NCBI GenBank assembly: GCA_045638005.1 | Contig: JAZUAN010000011.1 | Span: 32,689-96,688 of the forward strand | Length of the DNA: 64,000 nucleotides | Direction: 5' to 3' | Origin: URNF01 sp045638005 | GTDB lineage: Bacteria; Bacillota; Clostridia; Oscillospirales; Acutalibacteraceae | Part shown: piece after piece, positions 9,079 through 16,683 of the stretch | Position numbering within the stretch: the stretch's first letter is position 1 | Layout of the letters: each line of letters opens with the position of its first letter | The notes under the pieces: generated by a model | Told to the model about the DNA's origin: nothing | Seen by the model: only the letters and a program-made list of their open reading frames with translations | Databases searched by the model: none | Made by a program: the position numbers and the translations under genes

Positions 9079-9105
9079 AAACCGAGCGTAATATTACACT
9101 CGGTT
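9079..9105 (-). terminator. Terminator of the phoBR-type operon
   Basis: An imperfect stem centred on a GTAAT/ATTAC palindrome with flanking ACCGAG/CTCGGT. On the minus strand it is followed by a T-rich tract. Confidence 0.7.
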
Positions 9106-9119
9106 TATACTGTTTGTAT

Positions 9120-10139
9120 TTAAAATAACACCCGCACGGTGGTGCCTTTGCCGACTTCGCTATTCACCGACAACGTCGCGCCCAAAAACCGCGCACCGTG
9201 TTTCACGATGGAAAGCCCCAGACCCGTGCCGCCGATTTCCTTGGAGTGGCTTTTATCCACCCGATAAAACCGTTCAAAAATATGCGGCAGATCCTCCGAC
9301 TTGATGCCGATACCGGTATCTGTAACGGTCAGCTCCGCACCGTCCACACATTGCCGCAGGGTCACGTCCACCCTGCCGCCCTCGACGTTATATTTGATAG
9401 CGTTGTCGCACAGATTGAAAATGATCTCCTCGACGATCTGGTAAGCGCCGCGCATTTTGATACGGTCACCCGACAGATGCACGGTCACGTTTTTCTTTTG
9501 CGCCACCATTTCCAAATGCGCAATGACCGCTTCGCAGGTCTCATACAGGTCGATATCCTCAATGGTCACCGCGACCTCTTTGCTGTCCAACTGGGACAGC
9601 TTGATAATATCCCCCACCAGGGTAATAAGACGCTGCGACTCGTCGTATATCTTTTCGGAAAAGCGGGGCGCATCTTCCGCCTGCACCATGCCGCTTTTGA
9701 GCAGCTCGGCATACCCCGAAATAGAGGTAAGCGGCGTTTTGAGCTCGTGGGACACATTGGCGGTAAAATCCCGCCGCATGGCGTCCTGCTGTTCATGCTC
9801 GGCACGCATATCTTCCATCTGCTGTGTGAGCTGTGCGTTTTGCTGGTTGATGCGATCAATCAGCGGCTCCAATTCCGCGTACACTTCGGTCTTTTTGGGG
9901 TTTTTCAACGGAATGTGGTTGATAGGCGCGGTGATGGACCGCGCAAGCCGCGCGGCAAGCACCGCCGACAGCAGCACCGCGCACACTAAAATGATTGCCG
10001 CGGGAACGGCTAGCTCTTTCAATGCGGTGACAGGGGGCGTGTTTTGGTCGATCTGCAACGCGACACACACCGCCGCGAGGGTGGAAAACAGCACAATAAG
10101 GGAAACGGCAAGCGAGCTTATGAATATCTTTTTGCGCAT
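9120..10139 (-). CDS. Sensor histidine kinase, PhoR-type
   Basis: The 339-residue membrane kinase has two N-terminal helices (about 8-28 and 46-66) separated by fewer than 20 residues, so there is essentially no extracellular sensor domain. A coiled linker (about 85-120) leads to the H box with phospho-accepting His131 (SHELKTPL), N box (242-250), DTGIGI (274-279), the F box around FERFYRVDKSHS and GGTGLGLS (303-310). It starts four bases after its response regulator. The domain order and phosphate transporter neighbours suggest a PhoR role; the missing sensor domain would fit sensing through a partner, which is inference. Confidence 0.9.
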   Translation of the reverse strand: MRKKIFISSLAVSLIVLFSTLAAVCVALQIDQNTPPVTALKELAVPAAIILVCAVLLSAVLAARLARSITAPINHIPLKNPKKTEVYAELEPLIDRINQQNAQLTQQMEDMRAEHEQQDAMRRDFTANVSHELKTPLTSISGYAELLKSGMVQAEDAPRFSEKIYDESQRLITLVGDIIKLSQLDSKEVAVTIEDIDLYETCEAVIAHLEMVAQKKNVTVHLSGDRIKMRGAYQIVEEIIFNLCDNAIKYNVEGGRVDVTLRQCVDGAELTVTDTGIGIKSEDLPHIFERFYRVDKSHSKEIGGTGLGLSIVKHGARFLGATLSVNSEVGKGTTVRVLF

Positions 10140-10143
10140 ACCG

Positions 10144-10809
10144 TCAGCCCCCTATTTTGTATCCGATGCCGCGCACCGTTTCAATGCGCGCGCCCGCAGC
10201 ACCGAGTTTTTGGCGCAGGGTGCGGATATGTACGTCTACCGTGCGGCTCTCGCCGTCAAACGCATAGCCCCACACCTCGTTCAGAATCTGATCGCGGGTG
10301 AGCACCATGCCGCGGTTTAACAGCAGATAGCACAGCATTTCAAATTCTTTGAGCGTCAGCGTGACATCCGCGCCGTCCACCTGCACGATATGCTTTTTGG
10401 GGCAGACATATAGGTTTTCTATCGTATACTCGCAGACGGTTTCGGTATCTTTCGTGCGCAGCCGCGCTTTCACACGCGCGACCAATTCCATCACGCCGAA
10501 AGGTTTGGCGATATAATCATCCGCGCCCATTTCAAAGCCCTTGACCTTATCCATCTCGGAGCCTTTCGCTGTGAGCATGATGACCGGAATATCGCGGGTG
10601 GCATGATCCGCGCGCAACTGCTTTAATATGGACAAGCCATCCTGTTCGGGCAGCATAATATCCAGCAAAATCAGCGACGGTGCGCCCTCCCGCATTTTTT
10701 GCCAAAATGCGGATGGGGTCGCAAATCCCTCACTCTGCAAGCCGGTACTGTTTAACGTGTATACCACCAGTTCACGAATATTGCTGTCGTCCTCCACAAG
10801 ATAGACCAT
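10144..10809 (-). CDS. Response regulator, OmpR/PhoB family
   Basis: The 221-residue regulator has a receiver domain with acidic pocket E6/D7/D8, phospho-acceptor Asp50 (LILLDIMLP), Thr80 and Lys102. A C-terminal winged-helix DNA-binding domain contains LTLKEFEMLCYLLLNRG and ends RTVDVHIRTLRQKL plus VRGIGYKI. The ATG at 10809 is preceded by AAAGAGGTGAAA. It is the first gene of the operon with the histidine kinase. The two Na/Pi transporters downstream suggest control of phosphate uptake. Confidence 0.92.
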   Translation of the reverse strand: MVYLVEDDSNIRELVVYTLNSTGLQSEGFATPSAFWQKMREGAPSLILLDIMLPEQDGLSILKQLRADHATRDIPVIMLTAKGSEMDKVKGFEMGADDYIAKPFGVMELVARVKARLRTKDTETVCEYTIENLYVCPKKHIVQVDGADVTLTLKEFEMLCYLLLNRGMVLTRDQILNEVWGYAFDGESRTVDVHIRTLRQKLGAAGARIETVRGIGYKIGG

Positions 10810-10965
10810 GCATTTCACCTCTTTTGAAACGATACTATCGAAATGTAAAAATTGTAACGCGGTTTTGTTAAATGTACTTAAAATATAGTACCATATTTTA
10901 AAAGAGGTTGCAACCATAGAGGTGATTTTAAAATGCCTGTGTAGGGTGCGAGCCTCTACGCATAC

Positions 10966-11011
10966 TAAAAAACAGCGACACCCCATCTAAAAAGATGCAT
11001 TGTCGCTGTTT
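10966..11011 (-). terminator. Terminator of the XRE regulator gene
   Basis: An 11-base stem (10970-10980 with 11001-11011) with an inner ATCT/AGAT pair. On the minus strand it ends in a T run. Confidence 0.75.
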
Positions 11012-11034
11012 CGTTTCTTTGGAAAATCCATACA

Positions 11035-11235
11035 TTATTTTTTATCGTTGCGCCCCAACAGGTAATCGGTCGTTGTACCGTAAAAATCTGCGAGTTTTAG
11101 CAATATTGGAGTGGGAATATCATTTTCGCCAGTCTCGTACTTGGAATATCCGGTTTGCGACATACCAAGTATCTCTGCAAGTTGCTTTTGCGTTAAATCC
11201 TTATCTTCACGCAAATCACGCAAGCGAGGATACAT
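11035..11235 (-). CDS. XRE-family helix-turn-helix regulator
   Basis: The 66-residue protein is a single Cro/CI-type DNA-binding domain. Residues 15-34 (TQKQLAEILGMSQTGYSKYE) form the helix-turn-helix, and the end DYLLGRND is typical of short XRE regulators. It has no ligand domain. A GGGGTGGGT-type ribosome binding site precedes the ATG. Two similar inverted-repeat sites upstream probably bind the protein itself. It stands alone between the phoBR-type operon and parB, with its own terminator. Target genes are unknown. Confidence 0.88.
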   Translation of the reverse strand: MYPRLRDLREDKDLTQKQLAEILGMSQTGYSKYETGENDIPTPILLKLADFYGTTTDYLLGRNDKK

Positions 11236-11288
11236 ATACCCACCCCTTTCTCTTCCTATTATTGTTGAGTTTATATTTACTATAATTC

Positions 11289-11326
11289 AACCTAAAACAG
11301 GGTATTGCATTTTAACCTGAAACAGG
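11289..11326 (-). promoter_or_regulatory. Paired operator-like sites upstream of the XRE gene
   Basis: Two 13-base near-identical sites, AACCTAAAACAGG (11289-11301) and AACCTGAAACAGG (11314-11326), lie 25 bases apart centre to centre. The second is the core of a perfect 13-base inverted repeat (11307-11319 with 11323-11335). They sit just upstream of a TATAGT element on the minus strand. Autoregulation by the XRE protein is an inference. Confidence 0.55.
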
Positions 11327-11404
11327 TTAAAATGCAGATGGTGGCGGACGGCATGATTTCATATAATACAAAGCGTATTATATGAAACTATTATACAATA
11401 TGTT

Positions 11405-12217
11405 TCACTTTTCTGCGCTGATCTTGGGTATCCGCACGATACATTCAATATGGGTGTCGGTTTCTTTGCGGGTGCACTCGGCGGAGATACCACCCTTTTT
11501 CATGGTGGCGACCGCGTGGTCGAGGGTATTGAAAAACAGCCGCACGTCGCGGATGAGCGGTTTTACCCTCCCGTGCCGCGCAACCTTGCCGGACAGCATT
11601 TTTTCTACCAAAGCCTCGCTTTGCGCTACCGTCAAACCGCGGCGCAGCATTTCGGACAACGCGTATTTGCGTTCCTCCGGTTTTTTGAGCCGCAAAAGGC
11701 AACGCGCGTGTCGCTCGGAAAGACCGCCTGCGGTGAGCAACCGCCGCTCCTCATAAGACAGCTTTAACAGCCGCAGCTTATTCGCCACTGCCGACTGGGA
11801 ATAGCCGAGCTTTAACGCGGCTTCCTCTTGGGTGAGCCCGTAGGTATGTATCAGCCGCTCGATCCCCTCGGCGGTCTCAAAGCAGTTCATGTCCTCCCGC
11901 TGTAAATTCTCGATCATCGCAAGCAACGCCTGCCGCATCCCCTGGGCCTCGGTGCGCACGCACGGCACGGTTTTGAGCCCCGCCATCTTTGCGGCGCGCA
12001 ATCGCCTCTCCCCCGACAACAAAATCGGTCTGCCCTCCCGTATGGTGACAATGAGCGGCTGCAAAATGCCGTTTTCCGCGATGCTCTGGGACAGTTCCAG
12101 CAGCTTCATCCGATCAAACTGCTTGCGCGGCTGCTGTGGGTTGGGCAGGATGTCCTCTACGGGGATCATTTCCACCTGCCCCGCTGTTTTATACTTCGTT
12201 TTCTTTTTCAGTTCCAT
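11405..12217 (-). CDS. parB: ParB/Noc-family chromosome partition protein
   Basis: The 270-residue protein is a chromosomal ParB-type CTPase. It shows the ParB N domain with GERRLRA (69-75) and ENLQRED (103-109), then a helix-turn-helix (about 128-150) for parS recognition, then a C-terminal dimer domain. The ATG at 12217 is preferred because AGGGGA is eight bases upstream; a GTG at 12223 is possible. Position after rsmG is where Bacillus carries noc, a ParB paralogue. Three ParB-type parS-like sites nearby favour ParB. No parA lies in the window, which is unusual. Confidence 0.88.
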   Translation of the reverse strand: MELKKKTKYKTAGQVEMIPVEDILPNPQQPRKQFDRMKLLELSQSIAENGILQPLIVTIREGRPILLSGERRLRAAKMAGLKTVPCVRTEAQGMRQALLAMIENLQREDMNCFETAEGIERLIHTYGLTQEEAALKLGYSQSAVANKLRLLKLSYEERRLLTAGGLSERHARCLLRLKKPEERKYALSEMLRRGLTVAQSEALVEKMLSGKVARHGRVKPLIRDVRLFFNTLDHAVATMKKGGISAECTRKETDTHIECIVRIPKISAEK

Positions 12218-12240
12218 CTTCACGTCCCCTTTTCTTTGCG

Positions 12241-12345
12241 GCTCCCTCTGACGAGGGAGCCGACAAAACTATTTTAGGTGCGACTTTTGCTGTGTTTTGC
12301 GAAGCAAAACGTCGCGGACTTCGCGGGTTACCCGCGAATGTCCTA
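12241..12345. repeat. Mosaic intergenic repeat, copy 1 (downstream of rsmG)
   Basis: Three hairpin modules: a GCTCCCTC/GAGGGAGC hairpin at 12241-12260, a block containing GTTTTGCGAAGCAAAAC, and a GGACTTCGCG...CGCGAATGTCC hairpin. Read in reverse complement, the modules align in the same order with the repeat upstream of rsmG, so the two copies flank the gene as inverted repeats. Confidence 0.7.
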
Positions 12346-12407
12346 CGGATCTACCATAACACAAAAAAATTTCCCGCCATGTCATACTGTCGTGGCGGGA
12401 AATCTGT

Positions 12408-13130
12408 TTATAACGGATTTTTTGCAATTTTTGCGGCGGGACGCGGGAATTTCGGCGGTGTTTTAGAGCATTTGTCGATAAAAAAGATCTGTCTCTCCCC
12501 CGCTTCGCCTTTGCTGTCGGCGGGTAGGTAGAATTTCTTGACCTCACGCACCTTGCCGCCCAGCTGCGCCATTGCGCGGCGGCTGTTTGCGCTCTCCTCT
12601 TCGCCGGTAGGTCCTTTGAGCGCCAAAAACCGCCCGCCCACCTTTACATACGGCAGGCAATATTCGCAGAGCAGCGGCAATGCACCCACCGCGCGGGCGG
12701 TCGCAACGTCAAACTGTTCGCGCAGTTCCTCTCTTTTGCCGCCATCCTCTGCGCGCAGGTGTAAAAAGGTGGCTTTCACCCCCACCTGTTTGCACACCTC
12801 TTGCAAAAATACCAGCCGCTTGTTGAGGCTGTCTAAAAGGGTCAACTCACAATCGGCGCGCAGCATCGCAAGCGGCACACCGGGAAAACCCGCGCCGGTA
12901 CCCACGTCAATGAGCGAAAACGCGCCCGCGGGCAGCAACGGTGCCGCCGACAAACTGTCCGCAAAGTGCTTTATCACGATATCGGTGGGATCAATAATGG
13001 CGGTGAGGTTCATTTTCTCTTTCCATTCCGCCAAAAGACGAGCATAGATATCCAGACGCTCGGCAAGCGCGGCATCCACCTCTACCCCCACCTGCGCGGC
13101 GGCGGTTTTGAGTAATTCTTTGTTGATCAT
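12408..13130 (-). CDS. rsmG: 16S rRNA (guanine-527-N7)-methyltransferase RsmG
   Basis: RsmG methylates G527 of 16S rRNA with S-adenosylmethionine. The 240-residue protein has the family motifs NLTAI (41-45), HFADSL (55-60) and the SAM-binding loop DVGTGAGFPG (75-84), then ATARAVG further on. The ATG at 13130 is chosen because AGGAGA lies eight bases upstream; the frame continues upstream into the repeat, which is not coding. The gene lies between mnmG and parB, a normal neighbourhood, but both flanks carry copies of the same repeat. Confidence 0.95.
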   Translation of the reverse strand: MINKELLKTAAAQVGVEVDAALAERLDIYARLLAEWKEKMNLTAIIDPTDIVIKHFADSLSAAPLLPAGAFSLIDVGTGAGFPGVPLAMLRADCELTLLDSLNKRLVFLQEVCKQVGVKATFLHLRAEDGGKREELREQFDVATARAVGALPLLCEYCLPYVKVGGRFLALKGPTGEEESANSRRAMAQLGGKVREVKKFYLPADSKGEAGERQIFFIDKCSKTPPKFPRPAAKIAKNPL

Positions 13131-13152
13131 AGTATTTTCTCCTATATAGGAT

Positions 13153-13168
13153 TGTTTCATGTGAAATG
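13153..13168. promoter_or_regulatory. parS-like site 1 (degenerate)
   Basis: TGTTTCATGTGAAATG matches the bacterial parS consensus TGTTTCACGTGAAACA at 13 of 16 bases. It lies between rsmG and mnmG, directly before the hairpin repeat. Confidence 0.5.
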
Positions 13169-13300
13169 GACATTCGCGCTTCGCGCGAAGTCCGTCGACA
13201 TTTTGTTCGAGCGCATAAGCGCGCGCTCGGTTTTGCTTCGCAAAACACCACAAAAGTCGCACCCCGAAGCCTCCCTTTACGCAAGGGAGGCTCCGTTTTA
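13165..13300. repeat. Mosaic intergenic repeat, copy 2 (upstream of rsmG)
   Basis: It contains a GGACATTCGCGC hairpin closed by GCGCGAAGTCC, then a TTTTGCTTCGCAAAAC hairpin followed by CAAAAGTCGCACC, then a CCTCCCTT/AAGGGAGG hairpin. All three modules recur in inverted orientation downstream of rsmG. Confidence 0.7.
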
Positions 13301-13308
13301 CGCGAGTT

Positions 13309-15171
13309 TTATTTATTGGTATACACAATCAGCACCGACACATCGGCGGGGCTGACACCGCTGATGCGGGATGCCTGTCCGATACTGCGCGGGCGCACAC
13401 GGTTGAGCTTCTCCTGCGCTTCCTTGCGCAGACCCGCAACGGTGGTATAATCCACATCCTGCGGCAGCAATCGTTTTTCCAGCCGCCGCATTTCCGCTAT
13501 ATCTGCCTCTTGGCGGCGGATATAGCCCTCATATTTGATCTCTACCTCCACCTGCTCGAACACCAGCCGCGGTAATGGGGGGCGGTCAGCATCAATGGGG
13601 GTTAGCGCCTCATACCCGATATTCGGGCGGCGCATGAGGTCTATAAGCTTCGCGCCGGTGGTGAGCGGTGATGTTTCATGTGAAACAAGGATGCTGTTTA
13701 TCGCATCCGACGGCGGGATCACCGTTTTTTCCAGACGCTCGCGCTCTTTTGCCTTCATTTCGCGCCGCTGACAGAAATGCGCCCAGCGAACATCATCCAC
13801 CAAGCCTACTTCCCTGCCGATAGGGGTCAACCGCTCATCAGCATTGTCCTGCCGCAGTACAAGGCGGTATTCCGACCGCGAGGTCATCATGCGGTACGGA
13901 TCGCTGCACCCTTTTGTGACCAGATCGTCAATGAGGGTGCCGATATAACTGGACGCGCGATCCAGCAACAGCGGCTGTTTACCTAACAACTTGTTGGCGG
14001 CATTGACACCCGCAACCAAGCCTTGCGCCGCCGCTTCCTCGTAGCCGGAGCTGCCGTTGAACTGTCCCGCACCATAAAGACCGGGCACGCTTTTAAATTC
14101 CAGCGTAGCGTCCAACTGCAATGGGTCGATACAATCGTATTCTATTGCATACGCGGGGCGCATAACCTTAACCTTTTCAAGACCGGGAATGGTGCGTAAG
14201 AATTTGAGCTGTACGTCTACGGGAAGAGAGGAGCTCAGTCCTTGCAGGTACATTTCCTCGGTATTTTTGCCGCACGGCTCAATAAACACCTGATGTCGTT
14301 CTTTTTCCGCAAATCGCACCACCTTATCCTCAAAACTGGGACAATACCGCGGTCCGACCCCCTCGATCACACCGCCGTACAGCGGGGAACGATGCAGATT
14401 TTCGCGGATAACCTGTTTGGTCTCCTCGGTGGTCCAGGTGATATGGCAGGCAACGGTGTTTTTAAGATCCTCGCCGCTCTCAAACGAAAACGGTGTGACC
14501 GGATCCTCCCCTTCCTGCTCCTCCATGTTAGAAAAATCAATACTTTGGCGCAACACGCGAGAGGGTGTGCCGGTTTTAAATCGTCTGAGCTCCACACCGA
14601 GTTCTTTGAGTGATTGGGACAGGCTGTTCGCGGCAAACATACCGTCAGGACCGCCTTCGTAGTTGACATCACCCACAAAGATGCGCCCTTTGAGGAAAGT
14701 ACCGGTCGCCAAGATCACCGTATCGGCAATGTACTGCGCTTCCAACTGGGTGGTGAGCAAAAATTTACCTTCCGCGGTTTTTTCGAGGGATACCACTTCC
14801 CCCTGCCGCACATCGAGGTTTTCTTGCAGTTCCAGCGCATGCTTCATATAAGCGGCATAATCTCTGCGGTCGATCTGCGCGCGCAGAGAATGCACCGCGG
14901 GACCTTTACCGCGGTTGAGCATGCGGGACTGCAAAAAGGTAGCGTCCGCCGCCTTACCCATCTCGCCACCCAGCGCGTCTATCTCCCGCACAAGATGACC
15001 CTTTGCGGTACCGCCGATGGAAGGGTTGCAGGGCATATTGCCCACCCAGTCCATATTCACGGTAAACACACAGGTCTTAGCACCAAGGCGCGAGCTCGCA
15101 AGACCCGCCTCAATTCCGGCGTGTCCTGCACCAATCACAGCAACCTGATAGTTTTCCTCTAAAAATTTCAT
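13309..15171 (-). CDS. mnmG: tRNA uridine-5-carboxymethylaminomethyl modification enzyme MnmG
   Basis: MnmG is the FAD enzyme that acts with MnmE on the wobble uridine (position 34) of tRNAs. The 620 residues are full length. The Rossmann motif GAGHAG is at 14-19, followed by CNPSIGGTAKGHLVREIDALGG and LATGTFLKG; the C-terminal helical domain that binds MnmE and tRNA ends with GQASRISGVSPADVSVL. AAGGAAGG precedes the start. A parS-like site lies inside the coding region at 13672. The gene heads an mnmG-rsmG-parB array. Confidence 0.97.
   Translation of the reverse strand: MKFLEENYQVAVIGAGHAGIEAGLASSRLGAKTCVFTVNMDWVGNMPCNPSIGGTAKGHLVREIDALGGEMGKAADATFLQSRMLNRGKGPAVHSLRAQIDRRDYAAYMKHALELQENLDVRQGEVVSLEKTAEGKFLLTTQLEAQYIADTVILATGTFLKGRIFVGDVNYEGGPDGMFAANSLSQSLKELGVELRRFKTGTPSRVLRQSIDFSNMEEQEGEDPVTPFSFESGEDLKNTVACHITWTTEETKQVIRENLHRSPLYGGVIEGVGPRYCPSFEDKVVRFAEKERHQVFIEPCGKNTEEMYLQGLSSSLPVDVQLKFLRTIPGLEKVKVMRPAYAIEYDCIDPLQLDATLEFKSVPGLYGAGQFNGSSGYEEAAAQGLVAGVNAANKLLGKQPLLLDRASSYIGTLIDDLVTKGCSDPYRMMTSRSEYRLVLRQDNADERLTPIGREVGLVDDVRWAHFCQRREMKAKERERLEKTVIPPSDAINSILVSHETSPLTTGAKLIDLMRRPNIGYEALTPIDADRPPLPRLVFEQVEVEIKYEGYIRRQEADIAEMRRLEKRLLPQDVDYTTVAGLRKEAQEKLNRVRPRSIGQASRISGVSPADVSVLIVYTNK
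13672..13687. promoter_or_regulatory. parS-like site 2 (inside mnmG)
   Basis: TGTTTCATGTGAAACA is a perfect palindrome apart from its centre and matches the parS consensus at 15 of 16 bases. It is embedded in the coding sequence. Confidence 0.75.
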
Positions 15172-15205
15172 GGGATACCTTCCTTTGGTTTTTCAATCTA
15201 GCGTT

Positions 15206-15221
15206 TGTTTCACGTGAAACG
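15206..15221. promoter_or_regulatory. parS-like site 3 (upstream of mnmG)
   Basis: TGTTTCACGTGAAACG matches the parS consensus at 15 of 16 bases, including the complete central CACGTG. It abuts a GGAC hairpin like the one beside parS-like site 1. Confidence 0.8.
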
Positions 15222-15253
15222 GACACTCGCAAATAAATTTGCGAAGTCCGTCC
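15217..15253. repeat. Hairpin module next to parS-like site 3
   Basis: GGACACTCGCAAA pairs with TTTGCGAAGTCC around a short loop. The outer GGAC/GTCC arms match the first module of the repeats around rsmG. Confidence 0.55.
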
Positions 15254-15254
15254 T

Positions 15255-15762
15255 CGCCTCACGATAAATTTGAGAATGTTTATGTACGGAACAACCTGGG
15301 TGTCGTTCCGTTATAATTCACACAAATTCCGCGGAACAACACATAGGTTGTTCCCTATGTTTTGCGGTGTTTCGGCTGCGCCGAAACCGGGCTCACGACA
15401 TAGAACCCGCGCAAAATCTCGCGGAAACACCGGTTTTTAAGCCGGTGTTTCACTTTTCAACATTTCAACACATTTTCAACAGTCAAAGTGTCGAAAAGTA
15501 TGGAAATTCCGCGTTTATACGAGAAAAATATACAGATTGGAATATTTTTACGTTTTGGTTTCACCATTTCCACATAGTTTTCCACATGGAAAAACATGGT
15601 TTTTCCGCTGTTTTACTGCGTTTTCTCGGTTTTCCACCTTACTTTTGGGTGAAACATTTTTATACAACTCGCAAACCTTTGTTGCTTTTTATACGCATAT
15701 ACATGCACCGTCAAACATTTATTATAAGGAACAGTTTTTATCTGAACAGAAGGTGTCTTTTT
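15255..15762. other. Structured non-coding region upstream of the deacetylase gene
   Basis: No gene is seen. Several hairpins occur: GGAACAAC/GTTGTTCC (15333-15353), GTTTCGGC/GCCGAAAC (near 15369-15387) and GAAACACCGG/CCGGTGTTTC (15424-15451). Three TTCAACA repeats follow at 15456, 15464 and 15475. TTTTCCACA at 15578-15586 fits the DnaA-box consensus, with near matches at 15566 and 15631. Function is unknown. Confidence 0.5.
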
Positions 15763-16599
15763 ATGCGCAAATCCATTCGGTTTTCACATGTCGCCGTTTT
15801 CTTGGCGGTGATCCTACTCACCATGTTGCTGTCCCGCTTGGAAGAAAACAAAAAGGCGACAGCTGCAAGTATTGAAACAGAACGCACCGTACCGGTGCTG
15901 ATGTATCATCATCTGTTATCCCGCACCGACAAAAGTCAGTATGCGGGCAATTCCATTGTTACCTACACAGAGGATTTTGAAAAACAACTGCAATGGCTCA
16001 AACAAGAGGGATACGAGAGCATATCCCCCGCGCAATTTGAAAATTGGTTTTTTCACGATGCGCCCCTACCCGAAAAGGCGGTGATGCTTACCTTTGACGA
16101 CGGCTATATGAGCAACTTCGTTTACGCATACCCGCTTTTAAAGCAATACGGATTTCAAGCGGTGCTTTTCTCGGTCACCGGCAAAATCGCCGAGCAAGAG
16201 GTGACCTTCCGCCCAAACCAGATCAATATGCTGGATCAGACCTCCATGCTGGCGGGCGGAGACGTGTTTTATTATGCGTCCCATACCCATGACCTGCATT
16301 TTCTCTCCGGCAAACGCTCGGCTCTGGCCACCGCCGGTGCCGACACAGTCGCTGCGGATATCAAAAAAAGCCTTACAGCACTCTCCGCTTTCCCGTCCGC
16401 CTACACCGCCACGTTTTCTTACCCTTACGGACAATTTAGCGATACCGTCATCCGCACTTTACAAGAAAACGGTATCACCCACGCCTTTATCGCAAGTAAG
16501 GGCAAGCTGACCCGCAACAGCGACCCCTTTGCCCTGCCGCGATATCCGATATCCTATCAGGTTTCCTTTTCCACTTTTAAATCGTATATACAGGGTTAA
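15763..16599 (+). CDS. Membrane-anchored polysaccharide deacetylase (NodB domain)
   Basis: The 278-residue protein starts with a signal anchor (about 8-24) and carries a NodB-type carbohydrate esterase domain, predicted to remove acetyl groups from cell-wall polysaccharide outside the cell. Visible motifs are VLMYHH (45-50), the metal-site TFDDG (110-114), SHTHDLH (173-179) and a FSYPYGQ block. The start at 15763 follows GAAGGTG; the frame is open upstream but that stretch is the non-coding region. Exact substrate is unknown. It is convergent with gyrA. Confidence 0.88.
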   Translation: MRKSIRFSHVAVFLAVILLTMLLSRLEENKKATAASIETERTVPVLMYHHLLSRTDKSQYAGNSIVTYTEDFEKQLQWLKQEGYESISPAQFENWFFHDAPLPEKAVMLTFDDGYMSNFVYAYPLLKQYGFQAVLFSVTGKIAEQEVTFRPNQINMLDQTSMLAGGDVFYYASHTHDLHFLSGKRSALATAGADTVAADIKKSLTALSAFPSAYTATFSYPYGQFSDTVIRTLQENGITHAFIASKGKLTRNSDPFALPRYPISYQVSFSTFKSYIQG

Positions 16600-16651
16600 T
16601 ATATTACTATAAGTATTATATGCGCGTTATAAAACTATTCGTAAACATCGT

Positions 16652-16678
16652 ATCGCCCGCAGGTGCTCTGCGGGCGAT
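16652..16678. terminator. Hairpin between the deacetylase gene and gyrA
   Basis: An 11-base GC-rich stem (16652-16662 with 16668-16678) lies between the two convergent genes. The T tract is weak on both sides. Confidence 0.5.
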
Positions 16679-16683
16679 GCGTT

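Noticed and set aside
15367..15762. N-terminal extension of the deacetylase frame back to 15367
   Set aside because: The added part has unusual composition, no ribosome binding site and lies in a hairpin-rich non-coding region; the ATG at 15763 has both a ribosome site and a signal anchor.
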